Source of the DNA: Amyelois transitella | Lineage: Eukaryota > Arthropoda > Insecta > Lepidoptera > Pyralidae | DNA: 64,000 bases | Direction of reading: 5' to 3' | NCBI RefSeq assembly: GCF_032362555.1 | Contig: NC_083524.1 | Span: 5,504,001 to 5,568,000, forward strand | Shown: positions 33,924 to 45,689 of the stretch, piece by piece | How positions within the stretch are numbered: position 1 is the first letter of the stretch | Layout of the letters: every line of letters starts with the position of its first letter | The notes under the pieces: model-generated | Database searches by the model: none | The model's input: only the letters and a program-made list of their open reading frames with translations | Told to the model about the DNA's origin: nothing | Translations under genes and position numbers: made by a program

Positions 33924-34087
33924 TTATTTTCAAACACAGAATAAAGTATTTATTTGTAACGGATAAGACAGAGCCAATAATGACAGGAAGGCCACATTTA
34001 TCTGTGCAGCTGATTGATAGAAATCATAATTACTCATAAAAATTTAATTGCAAATGTAAAAAAATCCATTTTGTCATTTCGAAAATT

Positions 34088-35528
34088 TCCCGATTTTCTT
34101 CAAAACGGTAAGTTTTATAGGAAAATTACCTCAGACAGATTGTAGATCATAAAGATATCTATAAAAAGGAATCAATATTTTTTTTCAATAAAGCTACCGT
34201 TTCTGAGATATTACGATGCAAAAAGTTGCAAGCGTCATAATATGCATAAGCACGTCTCGTATATACTCTATGTAGCAGTAATATAAGTAAAAATATTGTT
34301 CTGTCGGTAATTTTAACTTGAATTCAAAATATAAAATATACATAAGTATAATGAAACCCAGTCCCTTCATTTATACTGTAGTGAAACCTTGAGACAACAT
34401 CTGTCTCTCTGTGTAATTGTGTACGTGGCTAGGGTCGTATAGCTGCTTTATCTCAGAATGCTCAACACATGAAATACCGTTAGTCTTTAATAATAGTAGT
34501 CCTTGCGGGGATACCGTTGTCGGCTATGGACACCACGGCCTCTCATGCCCTAGGAGTGCCGGCCGTTTAGGGCGCCATGCCGCCCTAAATAATATAATCC
34601 TCCGTGCTCTTGCCACCATCCATGTTCCAGCCGTTCTAGAACCAAACGGTCTGGCTCGGGATGATGCCAAGAGACCGGATGGTATGACTTTGGTATCCTG
34701 GAGATTGGGGCGGCCTTTGGTGTGGGATGCTACTTGTGTCGACACACTTGCGCCGTCTCATCTTCAGGTTACTAAATCTAAGGCCGTTCTGCTTCAAATG
34801 AGGCAAAAAACCTCAAAAGGCGCAAATATGTAGTTATCGGTAATATCTATACTTTTGAACCTTTTGGGGTAGAAACTCTGGGACCGGGGGGCCTATCTGC
34901 CCATCAGCTTTTCCGACAATTGTCGAAAAAGCTAATTGAGGTATCTCTTGACCGGAGGGCTGGAAATTATCTGGTCTTAGAGAATCAGCATTGCCATTCA
35001 AATTGGCAATGCTGCCAGCCTTCTGGGCACATTCCCGCATGTTGATGCTATGCAAGGACTGTACAATTTATAAATTAAATTTTAGTTTGATCTTTTTTCT
35101 TTCTTTTTATAAGTAGTTTTAGTTTTAATTTGATTATTGCATTGAATTTGATAATTGTAATCTCTATTATTGTCCTAAGATGATTTTCTTCACTTAGGGT
35201 TATTCAATTTTTTTTAAATAATAAATGCGAAAATTAGTCTTGAGTGCCACTGCGTAGTGAAAACACGTGTTTATTCTAACCTATTTCAGACTTTTTCAAG
35301 TTTAATAATAAAAATGTTAAAAAAAAACGCGCTAATAGTACACTACCTGAGAGGTGGCAAGGAAACGGATGCATATTATGACGCTTGCAACTTTTTGCAT
35401 CGTTATATCACAGAAACGGTAGCTTTGTTGAAAAAAATTATTCATACCTTTTTTATAGATAACTTTATGATCTACAATTTATGTCTGAGGTAATTTTCCG
35501 ATTTGAAAAACTTACCGTTTTAAAGAAA
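34088..35528. repeat. foldback structure inside the right composite Helitron
   Basis: Mirror of 25640-27080, with arms at about 34088-34248 and 35368-35528. Confidence 0.6.
34417..35068 (+). pseudogene. captured retroelement ORF fragment with frameshift (right)
   Basis: The 138-codon frame 34417-34833 is identical in protein to the left copy and has the same frameshift near 34805-34815. Both copies therefore descend from one already broken capture. Confidence 0.55.
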
Positions 35529-36070
35529 ATTGCGATACACCCATTTTTTACCTTTGACCGTGAGTAAATTTTTTTCCTTAAACCGGAATCATGGGGAATT
35601 TTGAAATAATGCTTTTGATTGTGTTTTAAATAATTATACTCATTTTCAGCTTGATGGGAATTAATTAGTAGCGGCCCGCTTGTGCAGCAAACGGTTCAAG
35701 CCAAAGCCGACTTTCGGCGCTACAGGTTACGGCGCTAAATCCACTGCGGGTAACGCAACGTGTGTTCGCGGTTCTACAGAACAACGTCTATGGATAAACT
35801 GAAAAATTAAGATTTTTTTTCTTCGTATTTTTTCGGGATAAAAAGTATCCTATTTTACGCCCAGGATAATAAGGTATAATTATACCAAGTTTCATCAAAA
35901 TCGAACCGTTAGTTTTCACGTGATGCCTGAACATACAGACAGACAGACAAAAATTTTTTTAATCACATTTTTGTGTTTGGTATCGATCCAGTAACACCCC
36001 CTGCTATTTATTTTTTCAATATTTTCAATGTACAGAATTGACCTTTCTACAGATTTATTATATGTATAGA

Positions 36071-37029
36071 TTTAGTTTTTTTTTATAATTACAAAACAGA
36101 AAATTAATAAATACTTATATCACACTGGCTTTTTTAATCAATAGGAAATGATAAAAATACTCACAATCGTTTATGATTACTGTTGATTACCCTGACGTCG
36201 AAATTATGACTCCATGTGTGACTCAATCGTGCATAGGTCACCATGAATTGCAATTTTTTAAATCAACTTCGATACTCATTTAGCATATAAAATTGTGTGC
36301 CAATATAATATAGTTTAGTCTGGCTCTTTGCTCGACAACTGTCAGCAATCCGTACTTATAGTCGTACTCATATTGTACCAAAAAGCGGTACATCTGCGAC
36401 TTCTAGATCGTCTGCATCATTCTCTTCTAAATTTAACTATAAATAAAGTTTATGAACACGATTTTGTTCAGAAAGATGTTCTGTCTCATCAAAACGCAAT
36501 CCGTATTAAATTCTCAGCAGTCTGCATCATAGCTTAGAACCCCAAGCTAATAATTACGTTCATAAGTGATACCTATTGCGATATAAAAAGTTTATTATTA
36601 TTGGTAAAAAAATTGTGAAAGTTTTATTCAGCTTTGTCTGAATACTCACCGACATCATAATATCAGAGATATATATACTATTCCTGCTACAATTTTCCTA
36701 ACATTTTTAACACTTCAAGTAAAACAGACAAATGTACAGACTTACCATGTAAACCTGAAAATGTTTCATGTACCATAAGATATAGTCGCGATATCTTTTT
36801 TTTTAACTATATCTATATCTTTTACTCAGAGCTTAAATTTAGGTTAAAAAATAGATTTCGTTAAAGTTTGTTTTATTTTTTTCTAGAAAGTCATTTAGGA
36901 CACCTTGTTAGAAAAGTTAAAAATTTTCACCTAAAAGTGTCCATGGCATGGCGGCAAAGTATTAAAACCAATTATATCATGAGAGTCTTTATAAGGGTCC
37001 AAATGTTTCTAATAGGTCGCACATACGTG
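36071..37029. other. non-coding stretch, no gene seen
   Basis: AT-rich; short frames only. The segment at about 36240-36290 (ATGAATTGCAA..., AACTTCGA) weakly resembles 25032-25072, so the two Helitron copies may have entered related flanking DNA. Confidence 0.35.
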
Positions 37030-37235
37030 CACCAAATTCAAATTCAAAATGTTTATTAAAGGATACTTCATATCGCTTAATAATTGTCAAATCATTTGGT
37101 TTCACAACATTGGTTGACGTCAAATAAATTACTTAAAACTAAGTTTACTGCCGCTTCCAAGGCGTTACTGCAGAAGAAGCGGTAACAAACTGCACTGCAG
37201 CATTTTCTTCAACAACGTCAACTTCACACCCTTGA
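37030..37235. repeat. dispersed repeat, probably retroelement 3' region
   Basis: AATTCAAATTCAAAATG..., then CTGCCGCTTCCAAGGCGTTA, then GAAGAAGCGGTAACAAACT. I recognise this as a common lepidopteran dispersed sequence; family not assigned. Confidence 0.45.
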
Positions 37236-37373
37236 TAGAACCTTCATATGCTGTTTCGTATAACCATATATTTAGTTTGAATTCAACAAAACAATGAATT
37301 TAAAATTTGAAAAATATTATGTGTTCACATTTTTTAATAGCAAAAATGCATCAATAAACATATGTTATATCGG

Positions 37374-37412
37374 TTAATCAAGGAAACCTAAATCACGGCA
37401 ACTACTAACCTT
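37374..37412 (-). pseudogene. EcKL C-terminal scrap
   Basis: The minus strand reads VSSCRDLGFLD and then TAA, matching the array's VDSYRELGYLD-stop ending. Upstream the frame is lost. It is probably all that is left of another second exon. Confidence 0.5.
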
Positions 37413-37737
37413 TCAACTAAAATCAAAGTTACAATTCTACATTCGACATACGATGTAAGAAAATAAAAGAAGCTGTCTTTTAATTTCGTTTGTTTTTTAA
37501 GAAACAAAGCGTAAACATACATTTATATACTAGGTGCTTAAATTAGATCGACTTGATACTTGATTGAAATAGACATTGTTATCATAACTTTATTGATTAA
37601 ACAAAATCTTACAAAGAACAAAACAGTATTGCAGAAGCGGACGTGACCATGAAGATATAATCAATGCAGGAAGAATTGAAATTAAAGATACCGAGGATTA
37701 AAAAAAATACTTATTTAAGTGTGTGACGTGACGTTGA

Positions 37738-37902
37738 TGTGATAAAAGGCGATCTTTTTTTTTAGGCGATGGGCTAGCAACCTGTCACTATTAAAATCGT
37801 TATTCTATCATAATGCTGAACGTGGCCTATCAGTCTTTTCAAGACTAGTGGCTCTGACTACCCCGCAAGGAATATAGACGTATCTTTATGTATGTATGTA
37901 TA
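37738..37902 (+). repeat. family A repeat, 3' two thirds with ATGT tail
   Basis: AGGCGATGGGCTAGCAACC onward, CAGTCTTTTCAAGACTAG, CTACCCCGCAAGGAATATAG. Confidence 0.75.
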
Positions 37903-37919
37903 TATTTTAGTGTATAGTC

Positions 37920-38045
37920 CACTATTGATAGTCCATGATATTGATAGTATCGATACTATTGCTGCTTACCTTGCAACTAACTACCGACAATATCGATAGT
38001 ATTAATCGGAGTTTTCTTTTGAAGGATCGATCGATAGTGAAGATA
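37920..38045. promoter_or_regulatory. cluster of CGATA/TATCGATA motifs
   Basis: GATAGTATCGATACTATTG, ACAATATCGATAGTATTAAT and GATCGATCGATAGTGAAG within about 125 bp. In Drosophila, CGATA is bound by BEAF-32 and TATCGATA by DREF. Function here is a guess; a repeat remnant is also possible. Confidence 0.3.
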
Positions 38046-38551
38046 GTTCGGCAACGCTTCCTTATTTGATAAACTTATTTAATTGTTTATTTATTCCCGT
38101 TTGCTGCAGAGCCTAAGCCATATATTTATTTCAAATTGCTGCAGGATCCAACACCTATTTCCAAATTTCTATATAGTCGCATGCAGAGATCGATTACAAA
38201 AATAATAAATTACTTAAGTCCTAGGATAGCTAAAACCTTGACATACTTCTTTGAAGTTCTTTTTTCTCGATTAACGTAAAAGTATTTAACTTTTGTTAAC
38301 ACGGTCTCTGGAGGGGAGTGATGTAGGCAACCTTCTTTATGTACGCCATAGCGACGGTTGCCATGGTTTTGTTGGTTAGGAAATAATGTTAGAGTTTTTC
38401 TTCAATTTATTTCAGTTTATATTTATTGTCAAATATTTTTAATTTTATTTCCATAATAAAGTACTTTAAATTTGATTATTTCTGTCCTCTTTTCTTTGGT
38501 TAACTTAACTTTGCGACTATACTTCCTACATCGATGACATTTAATAATTAA

Positions 38552-38753
38552 CTAGCTGTCACGGCAGGGCATTTTAACGTAATTTCTAGTTAAAAAAATG
38601 CTAAGGGTGGACAACCCTTATCACTAAGGGATATGAAAAATAGATGTTGGCCGATTCTCAGACTTACTCAATAGCTCACAAAATTTCATGAGAATCGCCG
38701 TTTCGAAGGAGTACAGGAACGAACAATGTGACATGAGAATTTTATATATAAGA
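38552..38753 (-). mobile_element. short Helitron abutting the EcKL gene 4 stop codon
   Basis: On the minus strand it begins TCTTATATATAAAATTCTCA, then TCCTTCGAAACGG, GAGAATCGGCCAACATCTAT, and ends GCCGTGACAG-CTAG before a T. The TC starts on the base directly after the TAG of gene 4, so this 202 bp element forms the start of that gene's 3' UTR. A relative is at 43909-44131. Confidence 0.7.
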
Positions 38754-40660
38754 CTAGTCAAGATAGCCAAATTCGCGGTAGCTGTCAACCAAATTTTCAA
38801 TTTTGCGTTTGAACAAAGCAACTGATTCCTGGTCTAAAGAAGATGTTTGTATTGTTGCTGATATATCTTGTAAATCTTGATTAGATTCCATTGCCTCTTT
38901 CATTTTAGCGGCATCTTCTGTTTTTCTTATTAACACTGTCAATAATAATATCGAAGAAGAGAAAAATACTTTAGAGTATCTTCGTAAATCAGCATCGAGT
39001 TGATCCCTCGGGTACACGTAGTTGGCTTTTAAACCAAAGTTGGCCAAACATTTGTCCAATTCAGAGTGATAAAAGTCTATCCATTCGTAATAATGTTGAT
39101 GCCTTGTATTGTGGTCTGTACTGCTGAATATCATGTACTGCAGATCAGTTACTGGGCTTGCAATTTTAGATAATTGGTAGTCAATTAAAACGGCTTCAAC
39201 TGGAATATTTTCCTGTAATGAAATAATTGATTGATAATTATTTACATGCTTTAAAGAATCCATTTTTGAAGTCAGAGGCTTGATGAAAATTGATTAATTG
39301 ATCGGCTCAATCGCAATTTCTTTTTATACTTTTAATAACAAGAATTAATATTAAAAATCACGTATAGCTTCTGCATACTCTTTTACATTAAGCATTCATC
39401 AGTCTGTAAAACTTTTATCAAGGACCATCTTTATTTTTTGTAATGGCTCAAGGTACTCTTTTCCATTATCTCCGTATTAATCCTTTCAGTAATTACCATA
39501 AATTTTCAGTTTATTTCACTATATTGTGTGTTTTAATACACGTAACACTGCGATTAACTTAATCGATAGATATAATCTATGTTGATAAGTTATACATATA
39601 GAATTTTTTAACCACACGTATTCATTTGGTTTATTAACCTATTAGAAGAATGATTTAACACTGTACGAAATATACTATTTACGGCCGCTGTTTGAAATAA
39701 AATTAAAGTAAATAATTCATTTTATTACCATATCAACTGTAACCTTCGTGTTATTCTGAAATAAACATGTACAAACTTTTGCATTTTAATATTAAGTAGA
39801 TACCTAGTAAGAAGATAAAAGATATAGTAAGTAGATACCTAGTAAGAAGATACACCCACCTCTAAACGGAACATGAAGTTGTTGGTCCATCCATCACCAT
39901 GAATAACTACAGAATATCTCAAATTACGCTCATATTTGAATATCTTCGCACTATGCTCGACTAGTTGAGATATACTCCCACGAACTGCCTTTTTATAAAC
40001 GTCACTATCCAATATCGAAATCGTATCTCTCTCAATACTAGCTAAATACTCCCGAAATTCAGGATTAGCGCTCAACAATGCGAAGAAATCTTGAAACCTT
40101 TTACTGTAGGAATCGAATTTATCTGGATCTTCTTTCTTCAATGCAAACGATAAGGAATGCAGTAGTGCAAATTTCTTGAGAATCTGTTTAACAGCTTCAT
40201 TTGTCAAGGGAGTAAAACGGTCAAGCATTTCGAAATTTGATTCTTTCAAATTCTCCAAAAGTAAGATTTCGTTTAATGGCTCCATCAAAGTTCCGTAACA
40301 TTCAGGAGAACGGAAAAATTCTTCTTCTGATATACCTGCAGCACGTTGTAAGTCAACAAATTTAGGCAAGACTTCATTATACATGAGGCACTCGTTTCCA
40401 AAAAGTACAACTGTGCCCATAGTAGCTCTCACAATTTCGTTAGTAGGTGCAACTTTTGCTATCATATCAAATGTTTGTCCATTTTCAAGTACTGCTATAA
40501 TCTTCTTAAAATTAGCAACATAATTATCACCAGCTTTTCCGAGGGTTTCTATTTGAACCTTTTGAACTTTAAGTCCTCTTTTTTGTAATAGTTCACTTAT
40601 GAACTCCCTTTGGCGTGGTGATAAACTATCAACTTCTCCTTCAAACGTGAATTCTGCCAT
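38754..40660 (-). CDS. EcKL/CHK kinase-like protein, gene 4
   Basis: Exons 40660-39860 and 39212-38754 (donor GTGGGT, acceptor TTACAG, phase 0) encode 419 aa. Positions: Gly-rich GKAGDNYVAN 41-50, lysine of IAKVAPTNE at 69, Glu of FGNECLMY at 90, hinge LLENL at 134-138 (the other copies have LLEDL), HGDGWTNN 254-261 and LIDYQ 276-280 with Asp 278 as the DFG-type metal ligand. TATA at 40709-40716 and TGATAAAATTA at 40738-40748 lie upstream. The stop codon is immediately followed by a Helitron. The intron has no recognised insert. Confidence 0.92.
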
Positions 40661-40708
40661 GTTTCCTTAAATGTAAGTTCACTTTAAATTCCATACATAT
40701 TCAATTGA

Positions 40709-40748
40709 CTTATATACTTCCCTTAGCTTATCAGCTATGATAAAATTA
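40709..40748 (-). promoter_or_regulatory. promoter of EcKL gene 4: TATA plus GATA-type element
   Basis: TATATAAG (minus strand, 40716-40709) is 49 bp from the ATG. A GCTGATAAGC site at about 40724-40736 and the TAATTTTATCA element (40748-40738) lie just upstream. Confidence 0.55.
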
Positions 40749-40802
40749 ATCATATAATTTTTTATCGTCGATAGCATTCCACTTGATTAATATGTTGTAC
40801 AG

Positions 40803-40955
40803 AGCCATGTGGCTCCCGGCATTTAAAAATCAAGAAGAATATCTTTTGCATGGTTATCATCATTAAACCATACAGCTAAACGGGGCCTTTAAGTCTTTTT
40901 TACCGCGCAATGTACCACGTAGTTGATATAGACGTGATTATATGTATGTATGTTG
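40803..40955 (+). repeat. family A repeat with internal deletion
   Basis: CCATGTGGCTCCCGGCAT head fused to the ACAGCTAAACGGGGCC block; (ATGT)n tail. Confidence 0.6.
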
Positions 40956-41262
40956 TACATAATAACTTTTTTCAATAAATTTCTTGAGTTGCTTTGGTTG
41001 GGTGTCATAATATGTATATTATGACACCTTAATTATTATAAGCCTAACAACAAGTCAACCATTACAATCGATATTGAAGTTTTCATCTTCTTTAACATCC
41101 TCATGAAAAGATCATTGGACTCCTATGGAGTCTTCCTAACTGAAAACTACATTTCTTAGGTAACTACGTAGTTTGCAACCGTGTTTAGATGATTATTTGT
41201 GACCGCGCATCAGCAAGTATCAGACTATCTTTAATGTATATACATTATATACTTATTTCTCT

Positions 41263-41418
41263 TTTTTTGTGGGCGAAGGACTGGTAATCTGTCACAATTT
41301 GAATCTCAATTCCATCTTAAAGTCCTACAGCTTAATGTGGCCTCTCAGTCTTATCAGAACTCTTGGCTCTGTCTACCCCTTTAGAAATATAGACGAAACT
41401 ATATGTACGTATGTATCT
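41263..41418 (+). repeat. family A repeat, 3' two thirds
   Basis: ATCTGTCACAATTTGAATCT through GGCTCTGTCTACCCC to an ATGT-type tail. Confidence 0.7.
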
Positions 41419-41687
41419 TTTGCCCTCAACAACAGTTGATATTCTTTCTGATGTTACGTAGCTTCTAAACTAAAAACGCTATTAGCCACCTTGGGTAAAA
41501 AAACCTTAATGAACTCAACACTTTCACATTACTACAAGGTTTGTATGAAATAAAAAAGTAAGTTTTGAAGTGTTATTTAAAAATGTATTCAAGTTCCTGG
41601 TGATTTTTTATTATAATCTTCATACTATAGTCAAAATAATCAAAATTTACTGTATTATACTAAAACTTAATTTTCTTTAGTTATCAT

Positions 41688-43298
41688 CTAGTCAAGATAA
41701 CCAAACTCGTTATAACTATCGATTAAATTTTCCATCTTATTTTTGAATAAAACAACGTATTCTGGGTTTAAGTTGGCTGATTGTACTGTTTCCATTAGTT
41801 CTTTTAATTCTGCGTTAGAACTCATTGCCTCTTTCATTTTAGAAGCATCTTCTGATTGCCTTATTAACACATTAAAGACCATGATTGCGGTACAGAATGA
41901 CACTTTCGAGTATCTTCGCAAATCAGCATCGAGTTGTTCCCTGGGATATACATCACTCGCTTTTAAATCAAAATTGTTCAGAGATTTATCCATTTCAGAA
42001 TGGTAATAATCGAGCCATTCGTAAAAATGTTCATGACGTGTGATGTGGTCTGTTGAACTAAATAGCAGGTACATGAGGTCATTGACGGGATTTCCAACCT
42101 TGGACATTTGGTAGTCAATCAAAATAGCTTCCACCGGCACGTTCTCCTGAAACAAGATAATAATAATCGAGTAAGTAGTGCAAACATGGTATAGAAAAGA
42201 ATTAAAGTATCATTTCACAGTAATATAATGCACAGCAAGTTTTGATAAAATAACAGAATAAACGAGAAAAAAAGGAGTGAAATGCTTTCATATAGATAGC
42301 AGGTGATGGGCGTATGTCAAGAATTGTACTCTGGAATCCTACAGACGTCTTTAACAGAAGTGACAAAATTCCATGCTCTCAAACCTATATTTTACCAACA
42401 CTAAATTTTGGATTTAAGTTACATCATTGATATAAGTGTGAAAATTAATAAGGGTTGTTTAATACTGATTAAAATAATTAATTTTTCTATAACCCACCTC
42501 TACACGAAAGAGAATGTTGTTGGTCCATGCATCGCCGTGTGTTACTACAGAATATCGAAGGTCCTTTTCAAGAGCGGATATCTTCTGCCAATGCTCCGCC
42601 AATTTAGAGATAGTACCACGAACTGCTCCTTTGTAAAAGTCACTATCCAACATTGAAATCATGCCTTTTTCCATATTATCTAAATATGCTTGGAAATGTT
42701 GTTTACCGCTCAACTTTGAATAGAAATCTTGAAGCTGTTTACTGTAAGCTATGAATTTATCAGGATCTTGTTTCTTCAATGCAAATGATAAAGAATGTAA
42801 AACAGCAAAGTTTTTAAGAATATGCCTTATACTTTCATTAGTTAAAGGCGTAAATCGATCAAGCATCTCAAACTTTGAATCCTTAAGATCTTCCAAAAGT
42901 AAAATTTCACTCAAAGGTTCCATCAAAGTCCCATAACATTCAGCAAAACGAAAACATTCTTCATGGGACAAACCAGCAGCTTTTTGTAACGCTGTAAATT
43001 CAGGCAGTATTTCATTATATATGATACACTCGTTTCCGAAAAGTACACTTGCATTCATTGTTGCTCTTAATATTTCATTTGTTGGTGCCACTTTTGCTAT
43101 CATTTTAAATATTTTTCCATTATCGAGTACTGCAGTTATCTTCTTGACATTTGCAATGTAATTATCGCCGGCTTGTCCAAGTGTTTCTATCCGAACTTTC
43201 GTAGCTTTAAGTCCTCTTGTTTGTAGAACTTCGGTTACTAAATCTTTTTGTTTTTGGGTCAAAATTTCTACTTCACCTTCAAACTTAAATTCTGCCAT
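41688..43298 (-). CDS. EcKL/CHK kinase-like protein, gene 5
   Basis: Exons 43298-42498 and 42146-41688 (donor GTGGGT, acceptor TTTCAG, phase 0) encode 419 aa. Motifs: GQAGDNYIAN, MIAKVAPTNE, LLLEDL, THGDAWTNN and ILIDYQMSK, ending EFGYLD-TAG. Start MAEFKFEGE is the family N-terminus. TATA at 43349-43356 and a TGATAAAATTA element at 43390-43400 are placed as in gene 4, and the 351 bp intron is clean. Genes 4 and 5 look like neighbouring duplicates. Confidence 0.92.
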
Positions 43299-43348
43299 GT
43301 TTATTCAGATGTCTGGACACTATGAGTTTGAAGCTGAAACAAATAAGT

Positions 43349-43400
43349 CTTATATAAAGTATATTTGACCTTGATATAGCTAACGGTCTTGATAAAATTA
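43349..43400 (-). promoter_or_regulatory. promoter of EcKL gene 5: TATA plus GATA-type element
   Basis: TATATAAG 51 bp before the ATG; TAATTTTATCA at 43400-43390 on the minus strand. Confidence 0.55.
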
Positions 43401-43617
43401 ATAATTTAAATTTTTATCACAATGATTGTTCACTTGTTGTAGATTAAAAATTAAAATAAACAATTACAAATGGAAATTCTACTCCTTTTAATATTTTCTT
43501 ATTCAAAGAAAATAAAAAAAGGGCGCTCACATATTATTGGATAATGAGTTTTATATGCCTTAATGAACTTAAATTTATATCAGTGCAGACTTGCGCACTA
43601 ATACCACCAGGAAAAAA

Positions 43618-43744
43618 TATATACATACATACATACATACATATAATCACGTCTATATCCCTTGCGGGGTAGACAGAGCCAACAGTCCTGAGCGGACTGA
43701 TAGGCCACGTTCAGCTATTTGGCTTTAAGATAGAATTGAGATTG
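43618..43744 (-). repeat. family A repeat, 3' half with (CATA)n tail
   Basis: Five CATA units, then CCCTTGCGGGGTAGACAGAG, breaking at GAATTGAGATT. Confidence 0.75.
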
Positions 43745-43908
43745 ATTAAAATATATATTTTACTTCAAAGTATCATCATTTTAATGCTCTTTATCAATTA
43801 TCAAAACACAATAAGCGGACTTAATAATAAACGTATAAAATACCAATTAGCTATTAAGTACATAGGTCGAACGGAAAATTTTAACGTGGTTGTTAAGAAA
43901 CAGGGTAA

Positions 43909-44131
43909 TCTTATACATTTATATGATTCTTGTGTCACAATGTTTGTTCCCGTTCTCCTTCGAAACGGCTTGACCGATGTTGTGAGCATATTGAGTAGGT
44001 CTGAGAATCGGCCAACATCTATTTTTCAAACCACTTAATGATAAAGGTTGTCCACCCTTTACATTTTTTTTAACTAGAAATTACTTAAAAGTTATTTATA
44101 TGGCAAAACAACATTTGCCGGGACAGCATGT
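43909..44131 (+). mobile_element. Helitron, same family as 38552-38753, 3' end decayed
   Basis: TCTTATACATTTATATGATT after an A, then TGTTCCCGTTCTCCTTCGAA and the CGGCCAACATC block; ends GGCAAAACAACATTTGCCGG-GACAG with the CTAG mutated. Confidence 0.6.
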
Positions 44132-45060
44132 AATTTTAAAATAATCTTTAACAAATATACTTAATTCTGAATGACGCGAAATAAGTATGCAGGAATAGTA
44201 AAAAGTAGAAAGATGTTATCTCCAAGAAAGAGGACTGATTTTATGAATGAAAATATACTTATACAAAAACGAAATGAATGGGCAGCAGTATTCAAAATTT
44301 GAAGAAACAAGACTGCGACGTGCAGATGATAAGTTTACTTAATAAAGATGTTACAAACAAAAAAAAAGTATTAGAAGTAAGCCTTATTATAACTGATCAT
44401 CAAGACTTAAAAGGAAGTGAATATGTTAGCAACCAGCCGGCTACTACAACTAGGGCTATCTTTAATTCTAGATCTAATTATATATAAAAAATATTTATTA
44501 TATATAAAAAATAATAAAAAATAAAATAATAGTATAAAAAATATTTATTTTATCTTTTACAATATTTTTTCTTACGTACTCAATGTGACTTAATTACTTT
44601 GATGATAATCATGGTAATAAGGCAAAAATAATGTTATTCATCATGATCGTTAAATATACTTTTGGAAGTGTTAAAATATTAACGTCATGATTCCGTTCCT
44701 TAAGAATGACTTTGAATTTTTCCGTTGGTATAAAATACATTCTTAGGCGGTTATATAAATAGGTGGAATGTGGATGATGAAGTGGAGAAATGTAGTCTCT
44801 CTCTTCCTACTTTTCCATTTTATTTAATTTTATTCACTTTTTCCATTTTATTTAATTTTTTTCACTTTTTATTTACGCAAAAGTAAAGTCAAAAGCAATT
44901 AGAAATTTTGGCATTAACAACAAGCAGCCTTTAGTTTGGATGCGAGATTCTTATTTTGTAAGTAAATGTTCCAGGATCGAATCTTGGCACAGTGAAATAT
45001 TTTATTTTTGTGGTTATTCCAATTTTTTTTTCTTTTATTTTATGAATCCCAACTAATATT
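44132..45060. other. non-coding stretch with low-complexity DNA
   Basis: A/T-only runs at 44470-44575 and a ~29 bp unit repeated twice at about 44812-44870 (TTTCCATTTTATTTAATTTT). No gene seen. Confidence 0.45.
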
Positions 45061-45500
45061 ATAAATGCGAAAGTTTGTTTGTTTTTTGTCTCTTCACGTG
45101 TTATCTACTAACCAATATTCTTGAAATTTGGCGTATACATAACTTGCTTTAGTGCGGGACTTAATTCCCGGGAAAATTGTGGGAAAAAGCCTATGTCACT
45201 TCCGAAGGTCTATTCTATTTATGCGCCAAATTTCGTGAGAATAAGTCCAATTGCTTTTTAGTATATTCGTTACAAACATACAAAAATACAAATATTTTCT
45301 CTTTATTATTTGCGTGGACTAAGATGAATCTGGAGAAAGACGTCGGGTACTTTTCATAAATGCCGCAAATACTATAATTCCTGTAGGATTTGCGAAAAAA
45401 TTTTGGTCTTTTGGCGGGTGGCGGTAAAATCGCGCGGGCTAAACGGCTTTTTCTCAATAGATGGTGGTTTTTTAAATATGGGTTTCAGGAATTCTAATAA
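45061..45500 (+). mobile_element. Helitron-like 5' region, 3' end unclear
   Basis: CCCAACTAATATTATAAATG followed by GCGAAAGTTTGTTTG is a common lepidopteran Helitron leader. No CTRR end was found, so the limit is approximate. Confidence 0.4.
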
Positions 45501-45689
45501 TTTTTAATTACGCGAAAGTACGGCGAAAGCTACTTACTTACAGGCTCTTCGCAAGAAGGAATACTCACTCTTTCTGCCCACCCCTATTGGATGATTGATT
45601 TATATGGATATCAGTGCATTATGATAAGATATATTACCCATCAAATAAATGGATTTAAGTATCTGACCTCCTGCCTCTCTACAAGCCCT

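Larger units (their letters stand above)
33029..36070 (-). mobile_element. composite ~3.04 kb Helitron, right copy (inverted)
   Basis: Mirror image of 25098-28138: on the minus strand it starts TCTATACATATAATAAATCT after an A (complement of 36071) and ends in CTAG at 33029 before a T. The outside flanks differ from those of the left copy (AAATCTATAC against TATATCTATAC; TATAACAT against TATACAAT), as expected for separate insertions into A/T sites. A single inverted duplication event is the alternative. Confidence 0.75.

Noticed and set aside
43736-44038. 100-codon plus-strand frame
   Set aside because: Most of it lies across the Helitron at 43909-44131; no protein resemblance.
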